A DNA stretch of 7,153 bases from Candidatus Odinarchaeota archaeon. GTDB taxonomy: Archaea > Asgardarchaeota > JAGGXT01. The stretch is taken from positions 1 to 7,153 of the forward strand of contig JAGGXT010000166.1 in assembly GCA_021162905.1 (NCBI GenBank). The letters are read 5' to 3'. Shown here in pieces: positions 5,428-7,153 of this stretch; within the stretch, counting starts at the first letter, position 1; every line of letters begins with the position of its first letter. A program made the position numbers and the translations under genes. The notes under the pieces were generated by a model. It was not told where the DNA came from and ran no database searches. It worked only from the letters and a program-made list of their open reading frames with translations.

Positions 5428-7153
5428 ACGGAAAAACTTTTCTGGAAAAGAATAGACTCACCCCTAATTTTGACAGAGCCAGTTGCCTCTATATAACCCA
5501 TTGCAATCAATGGGACAACATAAGCATAATTATTCGAAGCATATCTGTAGGTTTGAACCTGTAAATTAGTTAGGTCAAGTATATATTTTATTTTATCAAA
5601 CAGTTCCCATCTTCTACTTTCCTCTTCCATACTTAAAAGCGCGGTATAGAGAGGTAATATATCAACTACTATGATTTTCCCATTGCCATATTTTTTAGCG
5701 TATATAAATGGGGAAACTATAGAACCATTATATATGTAATTGGCAATTACACGTACAGTTGGATCAGTTGAGCAGGTTTTAAATACAAGAAGGCTAGGAA
5801 CTGGGAGCAACCTATCGTTATTTTTTATAGCATCAGCTTTCTCCGCAACACTTAAGTTCTTTATAGATAACATGTTAGAGAATATCCCAAAACCGTGTGT
5901 GTTAAGAACCATTAATGTTCCTCCACGTGTTACCCATTTAATATAATTTGTTACATACGTTGTTGCATTTATCAATTCTTCATTGTTTAATTCTTCCTCC
6001 ATTGGGTCATAGGATAGTAATATGATTTTACTTTTAAATTGCGCATAATCTTCATTAATATAGGTTTCGTATCGTAATTTTGATAGCGCAACCATTTCTA
6101 AGGAATAAAAAATTACATCTGAAACAAAATTATACGGAAGTACAACTGCAAAATCGGAATTGGAAGGGGGATAGAATGACGGTACCTTATAGATGGTCAC
6201 GTCATCGTTTTTAAATACAATCGGTAAGTGTTTTAATAGATGATTAATAAGATAACTTCTGTTATATTGAGACAATATGTCAGTGTCTCGCGAACTTATG
6301 AATATATATTTTAAGTTTAGAGCATTTTGGAAATAAAATATAGTCTCAGGTCGTTCTGCAATGAAAGGCGATAATTGAAACATATGCGGAAAAACATTTA
6401 CTCCAATCAATCTCACCTCTTCGTCGCTTATACTTCCCATAAGCCTAACGGTAGTCAAAACGGTTATTGTTTGTTGAGCATTACTCGAAATGAAATTTAG
6501 CCCTTCCATTTCGCCAGGCGTTATTTCTTCTGACCGTTCCCCCCATGGATCGTTTGCCACTCTCCAGAACTCGATGGAGAAAAGTGTTGAAAATATACCG
6601 CTAATAATGATTATGCCCAGAAGAAAAACGATTATAAACTGCTTAATAATTTTTCTCTGCAAAAACTTTGTTTCTGAATGATTTATTTTTAGAAAGATTT
6701 TATTAATGCCCTGCGCTGTAATTATAGATGTTGGAATAAACATCATATAAATAATTCTTGATTCATAATAGCCTGTAAAAAATAAATTAGCGTTTACTAG
6801 ATTTAACATTTTCCCGAAAATAAAAAGTAAAGCTATTAACATAATAAGGTATTTCTCCCTGGTTGTTAGGTTATCTCTGCTTGATGTTATGTTGATTAAT
6901 GCCATAATGCCCGTGACTCCAAGTTGCATCGGATAAACAAACCAAGGAGTTATAAACCAGCAAGTGTTTAAGGGTAATTGAGGAAGAATGAAGTAAACGA
7001 TATTGAATGAAAGAAGATAAAAATACCATACAACAACTATAAGTACAGTTTTCGAAGCGCTGATTACAATTACTAATTTATTGATCAATCTATCGATTTT
7101 TGATCTAATATATGTAAATACTATGAGACTGACAATAATTAATTCAGTATAAA
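5379..7153 (-). CDS. Large multi-pass membrane protein with extracytoplasmic domains, 5' end outside window, frameshifted
   Basis: The frame is open to the right edge with no stop, so the true start lies outside and the TTG at 7088 is internal. Counting from that codon, hydrophobic helices lie near 5-30, 45-67, 79-98, 111-127 and 148-172, plus one more just before it. The run ESRIIYMMFIPTSI is typical of late helices in archaeal multi-pass proteins related to the 6-pyruvoyl-tetrahydropterin-synthase-related membrane family and GT-C-like enzymes. Residues 175-305 form an extracytoplasmic domain (SIEFWRV, GEMEGLNFISS, NALNLKYIFISSRD, VFKNDDVTIYKVP). Residues 310-480 resemble a class I glutamine-amidotransferase-like fold (ILLSYDP, IKWVTRGGTLMVLNTHGFG, YGNGKIIVVDILPL) without an obvious nucleophile Cys. 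The frame ends at 5379 shortly after the T5 run where the continuation shifts frame. Its role in assembling or exporting surface glycans is inferred from the neighbours. Confidence 0.68.
   Translation of the reverse strand, partial: YTELIIVSLIVFTYIRSKIDRLINKLVIVISASKTVLIVVVWYFYLLSFNIVYFILPQLPLNTCWFITPWFVYPMQLGVTGIMALINITSSRDNLTTREKYLIMLIALLFIFGKMLNLVNANLFFTGYYESRIIYMMFIPTSIITAQGINKIFLKINHSETKFLQRKIIKQFIIVFLLGIIIISGIFSTLFSIEFWRVANDPWGERSEEITPGEMEGLNFISSNAQQTITVLTTVRLMGSISDEEVRLIGVNVFPHMFQLSPFIAERPETIFYFQNALNLKYIFISSRDTDILSQYNRSYLINHLLKHLPIVFKNDDVTIYKVPSFYPPSNSDFAVVLPYNFVSDVIFYSLEMVALSKLRYETYINEDYAQFKSKIILLSYDPMEEELNNEELINATTYVTNYIKWVTRGGTLMVLNTHGFGIFSNMLSIKNLSVAEKADAIKNNDRLLPVPSLLVFKTCSTDPTVRVIANYIYNGSIVSPFIYAKKYGNGKIIVVDILPLYTALLSMEEESRRWELFDKIKYILDLTNLQVQTYRYASNNYAYVVPLIAMGYIEATGSVKIRGESILFQKSFSVWILAIQIYRFHIYKV

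Noticed and set aside
5740..5946. Plus-strand open frame of 68 codons, and a similar one at 6490-6681.
   Set aside because: Both are antisense shadows of the membrane-protein frame with no motif or ribosome-binding site.

Overview
The window reads as a piece of an AT-rich archaeal chromosome, with every supportable gene on the minus strand. The archaeal assignment is inferred from three things. The ribosome-binding sites are of the GGAGGTG/AGGTGAT type and sit 5-6 nt before the starts. The nucleotidyltransferase is of the long RmlA type. There is also a very large multi-pass membrane protein with extracytoplasmic domains, of a kind known from archaeal surface-glycan loci, beside an AlkP-superfamily phosphodiesterase. 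I cannot name a lineage from the sequence; an uncultured thermophile-related Thermoproteota-type archaeon is a guess.

Region 1 (about 3501 down to 44) is a compact four-gene operon for a deoxy-sugar nucleotide of the dTDP-rhamnose type. The order is rmlA-type thymidylyltransferase, RmlC-like 3,5-epimerase (cupin), an extended SDR epimerase/dehydratase, and an RmlD-type reductase. Neighbouring genes overlap by ATGA or lie 10 nt apart, and each has a clear Shine-Dalgarno site, so they should be co-transcribed and translationally coupled. A recognisable RmlB (4,6-dehydratase) is absent. The SDR in the operon lacks the RmlB Asp-Glu pair and also carries Asn where the YxxxK catalytic lysine should be. 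Either rmlB lies elsewhere or the end product is not simply dTDP-L-rhamnose.

Region 2 (about 3502-4229) is a 728-bp stretch without a convincing gene. It should hold the operon promoter next to rmlA. It also has short direct repeats at 3680-3741, a small GC-rich foldable island at 4117-4155, and short open stretches that may be chance or gene debris.

Region 3 (4230-7153) appears broken. Reading on the minus strand from the right edge, a large membrane protein whose 5' end lies outside the window is interrupted by an apparent one-base deletion in a T run near 5432-5436. It is followed by only the C-terminal third or so of an AlkP-superfamily phosphodiesterase, also with an apparent one-base deletion in a T run near 4494-4497. 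Both lesions have the same form, so sequencing or assembly error must be weighed against real decay. The missing N-terminal part of the phosphodiesterase cannot be explained by a single-base error.

Together this looks like the edge of a cell-surface polysaccharide or glycoprotein island: an intact sugar-nucleotide supply operon beside remodelled or decaying membrane and phosphodiesterase genes. I found no CRISPR array, tRNA, rRNA, transposase or clearly new defence or mobile system.
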